Shown here in pieces: positions 5,252-6,937 of a DNA stretch of 6,937 nucleotides. A program made the translations under genes and the position numbers. The stretch comes from Candidatus Methanomethylicia archaeon (GTDB lineage: Archaea; Thermoproteota; Methanomethylicia; Methanomethylicales; Methanomethylicaceae): positions 1 through 6,937 of the forward strand of contig JANHAI010000051.1 of assembly GCA_024464205.1 (NCBI GenBank). The letters are read 5' to 3'. Below the pieces are notes generated by a model that saw nothing but the letters and a program-made list of their open reading frames with translations, had not been told where the DNA came from and searched no databases. How positions within the stretch are numbered: position 1 is the first letter of the stretch; each line of letters begins with the position of its first letter.

Positions 5252-6436
5252 GTGTTAGTCTACAACACGAAGACCAGGACGAAGGAGGAGTTCATCCCCC
5301 AGCGGTCAGGCGAGGTGAGGGCATACATCTGCGGCCCTACCGTGTATGACTATTGCCACATAGGCCACGCGAGGACCTACATCAATTTCGATGTCCTCAG
5401 GAGGTATTTGGAGGCGACGGGCTATGACTTCATCCACGTCCAGAACTTCACCGACGTGGACGACAAGATAACGAAAAGGGCAGCCGAGAGGGGCATTACC
5501 CCAACGCAGCTCTCCGATGAGTTCATAGAGGAGTACTTCAGGGACATGGACGCCCTGAACGTGAAGAGGGCATCCAGGTACACGAGGGCTTCGGATTACA
5601 TCGGCAAGATCGTCGAGATCACAGAGCGCCTCATGGCGAAAGGCATCGCCTACAGGTCCGGGGGGACTGTGTATTTCGACGTTGAGGGGGCGGGGGGCTT
5701 CGGCGAGCTCGTTTCTGGCATAGAGGGCGCGGTGACAGACCCGATAATGTCGCTCGGGAAGAGGGGTCCTTTCGACTTCGTGCTCTGGCGGGAGGGGGGC
5801 GAGGCGGAGCAATCGTGGGATTCTCAAATCGGCAGGGGGAGGCCGGGGTGGCATACGGAGTGCGTCGCAATGGCAATGGACAGCCTCGGCGAGGTGCTGG
5901 ACATACATTGGGGCGGCATGGATCTGATATATCCCCATCACGAGTGCAGTGCGCTTGTCGCCAGGGCCATCACGGGCAAACCATTCGCAAGGTACTGGAT
6001 GCACAACAACTTCGTGACCCTTTCAGGAGAGAAGATGTCGAAATCCGCCGGGAACACGGCCTACATAAAGGACGTGCTGGAGGGGTTTAGGGCAGAGGTT
6101 CTGAGGACATACCTCCTCTCGAAAGGCTATAGGGAGAGGATGGAATACTCCGAGGCTGGCATGGAGAGGATGGAAAAGACCTATGACCTCATGGTAGAGG
6201 GGGCAGCAGAGGCCAGGAAGGGGGGCGGTGGTGCGGGCGTCAGCAGCTGCATCAAGGAGTATGCTGACGCATTCTTCGGGGCGCTCGACGACGATCTAGA
6301 AACGGGCCAGGCGCTTGCGGTCGTCGAGAGGCTCTCCTGGGAGATCACAGGCGGGGCACCTGACAAGGATTTTGCTGGCGCGTCGCGGATATATGACGCG
6401 GTCGAGGGTGTCCTTGGGATAAAACTTGGGCGCTGA
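5252..6436 (+). CDS. cysS: Cysteinyl-tRNA synthetase, short form lacking the C-terminal domain
   Basis: This enzyme activates cysteine with ATP and charges tRNA-Cys in the cytoplasm. From GTG 5252 it has 394 residues. It shows YICGPTVYD (zinc ligand C27), CHIGHART with the class I HIGH motif at 36-39, NFTDVDDKI, RGRPGWHTEC (zinc ligand C204), DIHWGGMDLIYPHHE (zinc ligand H229) and GEKMSKSAGN (KMSKS loop at 262-266). A helical DALR-type anticodon-binding region runs to the end, with a Gly-rich linker at about 324-329. Compared with the 461-residue E. coli enzyme, about 65 C-terminal residues that form the small mixed alpha/beta domain are missing. The fourth zinc ligand of the E. coli enzyme (E238) aligns with serine in HHECS. 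MshC, the mycothiol ligase, shares this substitution, but KMSKS and CGPTVYD favour the synthetase. It is the last gene of the run. Confidence 0.93.
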   Translation: MLVYNTKTRTKEEFIPQRSGEVRAYICGPTVYDYCHIGHARTYINFDVLRRYLEATGYDFIHVQNFTDVDDKITKRAAERGITPTQLSDEFIEEYFRDMDALNVKRASRYTRASDYIGKIVEITERLMAKGIAYRSGGTVYFDVEGAGGFGELVSGIEGAVTDPIMSLGKRGPFDFVLWREGGEAEQSWDSQIGRGRPGWHTECVAMAMDSLGEVLDIHWGGMDLIYPHHECSALVARAITGKPFARYWMHNNFVTLSGEKMSKSAGNTAYIKDVLEGFRAEVLRTYLLSKGYRERMEYSEAGMERMEKTYDLMVEGAAEARKGGGGAGVSSCIKEYADAFFGALDDDLETGQALAVVERLSWEITGGAPDKDFAGASRIYDAVEGVLGIKLGR

Positions 6437-6446
6437 GGGCGTGCTG

Positions 6447-6483
6447 CCGCCAGCCTCGGCGGGTTTCTCGAGGGGCGCCTCGA
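6447..6483. terminator. Two adjacent hairpins between convergent cysS and moaE
   Basis: CCGCC (6447-6451) pairs with GGCGG (6458-6462) over a six-base loop, and TCGAGG (6468-6473) pairs with CCTCGA (6478-6483) over GGCG. They fill most of the 51-base gap between the two stop codons. No T-run follows on either strand, so a bidirectional terminator or mRNA end is only possible, not shown. Confidence 0.35.
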
Positions 6484-6487
6484 TCGA

Positions 6488-6922
6488 TCATTCGGTGTCT
6501 ACCCAGTATTCACCGTCTGTAGTGCACTCCTTCTTCCAGATGGGGAGCTCATGCTTTATCCTTGTGACCAAGAGGCGGAGCGTGTCGAAGGCTGCCTGGC
6601 TCCGCTCAGTCGCGAGCGCGACGTAGAGGACCTCCTCGCCTGGGTAGAACTTGCCGTACTTGTGGCATATGGCGACGTCTACGACGCCCTCTATAAGGAG
6701 GGCTGCCTTCGCCATCTCATCCATTGCCCTCTTCGCTGCCTCCTCGAAGACCTCGTATTCAAGGTGGTCAACGTCCTTCCCTTCGGCGCTTTTCTTTCGG
6801 ACGACGCCGGTGAACGTGACGACCGCGCCGTGCTCGCACCCTTTAAGGGACGGCTTCAGGGAATCGATCACATCCTGGAGGGCAATCGCGTCTTCCCTCT
6901 TCGCAAGGAATGTCTTTGGCAT
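6488..6922 (-). CDS. moaE: Molybdopterin synthase catalytic subunit MoaE
   Basis: This 144-residue protein has the length and motifs of MoaE, the large subunit that inserts two sulfurs, carried on the MoaD thiocarboxylate, into precursor Z (cPMP) to make molybdopterin. The sequence shows GAVVTFTGVVR (residues 32-42), LEYEVFEEAAKRAMDEM (54-70), CHKYGKFYPGEEVLYVA (86-102) and ALATERSQAAFD, all hallmarks of the family. The C-terminal IKHELPIWKKE supplies K123 and K130, spaced seven residues apart like catalytic K119 and K126 of the E. coli enzyme. The ATG at 6922 is preceded only by AAGGTAG at 6937-6931, a weak ribosome site at the window edge, so an upstream gene in the same operon cannot be excluded. 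It implies that the organism makes a molybdenum or tungsten cofactor. MoaD and the other moa genes are not in the window. Confidence 0.94.
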   Translation of the reverse strand: MPKTFLAKREDAIALQDVIDSLKPSLKGCEHGAVVTFTGVVRKKSAEGKDVDHLEYEVFEEAAKRAMDEMAKAALLIEGVVDVAICHKYGKFYPGEEVLYVALATERSQAAFDTLRLLVTRIKHELPIWKKECTTDGEYWVDTE

Positions 6923-6937
6923 GGCTCAAACTACCTT

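Noticed and set aside
5306..6004. 232-codon open frame on the minus strand opposite cysS
   Set aside because: It lies fully antisense to a synthetase with intact class I motifs; its product is rich in Pro, Arg and His with no recognisable domain, as expected of a GC-rich shadow frame.
5252..6436. Interpretation as MshC, the mycothiol cysteine ligase
   Set aside because: Length and the missing fourth zinc ligand fit, but CGPTVYD, HIGH and an exact KMSKS favour cysteinyl-tRNA synthetase, and mycothiol is known from actinobacteria.
1..6937. CRISPR array, tRNA genes, insertion sequences or attachment sites
   Set aside because: No regularly spaced repeats, cloverleaf-like segments, terminal inverted repeats with transposase, or integrase genes were seen on either strand.

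Overview
This window most likely comes from an archaeon, possibly a TACK-type lineage. That reading is inferred from arginine codons dominated by AGG, frequent ATA isoleucine codons, a mix of strong Shine-Dalgarno sites and one apparently leaderless start behind a TATA box, and a short cysteinyl-tRNA synthetase. No rRNA or other taxonomic marker is present, so the placement is tentative.

Layout. Positions 1-2086 (minus strand) hold a tight three-gene set. It is read in the order: a 483-codon protein with two tandem PH-like repeats and a conserved-looking C-terminal half, then a 109-residue protein made almost wholly of four zinc ribbons, then a protein with one CxxC knuckle and a Gly/Ala-rich segment that runs off the left edge. 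Positions 2087-2222 form a divergent promoter region with one clear TATA-like box. Positions 2223-3326 (plus) encode a polytopic membrane protein resembling DUF1624/acyltransferase-type membrane acyltransferases.

Positions about 3427-6436 (plus) are a collinear run of five genes with short gaps or overlaps. They are an unrecognised 162-residue protein, a glutaredoxin-like CSRC protein, a 48-residue Cys/His protein too small for usual gene-length cutoffs, a two-domain GNAT acetyltransferase (YitH/HolE-like) and cysteinyl-tRNA synthetase (cysS). MoaE, the large subunit of molybdopterin synthase, converges on cysS from the right edge, with two small hairpins between the two stop codons.

How the genes may work together. 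The cysS run carries a thiol and metal theme: a dithiol redox protein, a small probable metal-binding protein and cysteine activation. No single pathway is demonstrated. The zinc-ribbon/PH-like set has the look of a self-contained module of unknown function and is the most interesting part of the window. I saw no tRNA, rRNA, CRISPR array, insertion sequence or phage gene.
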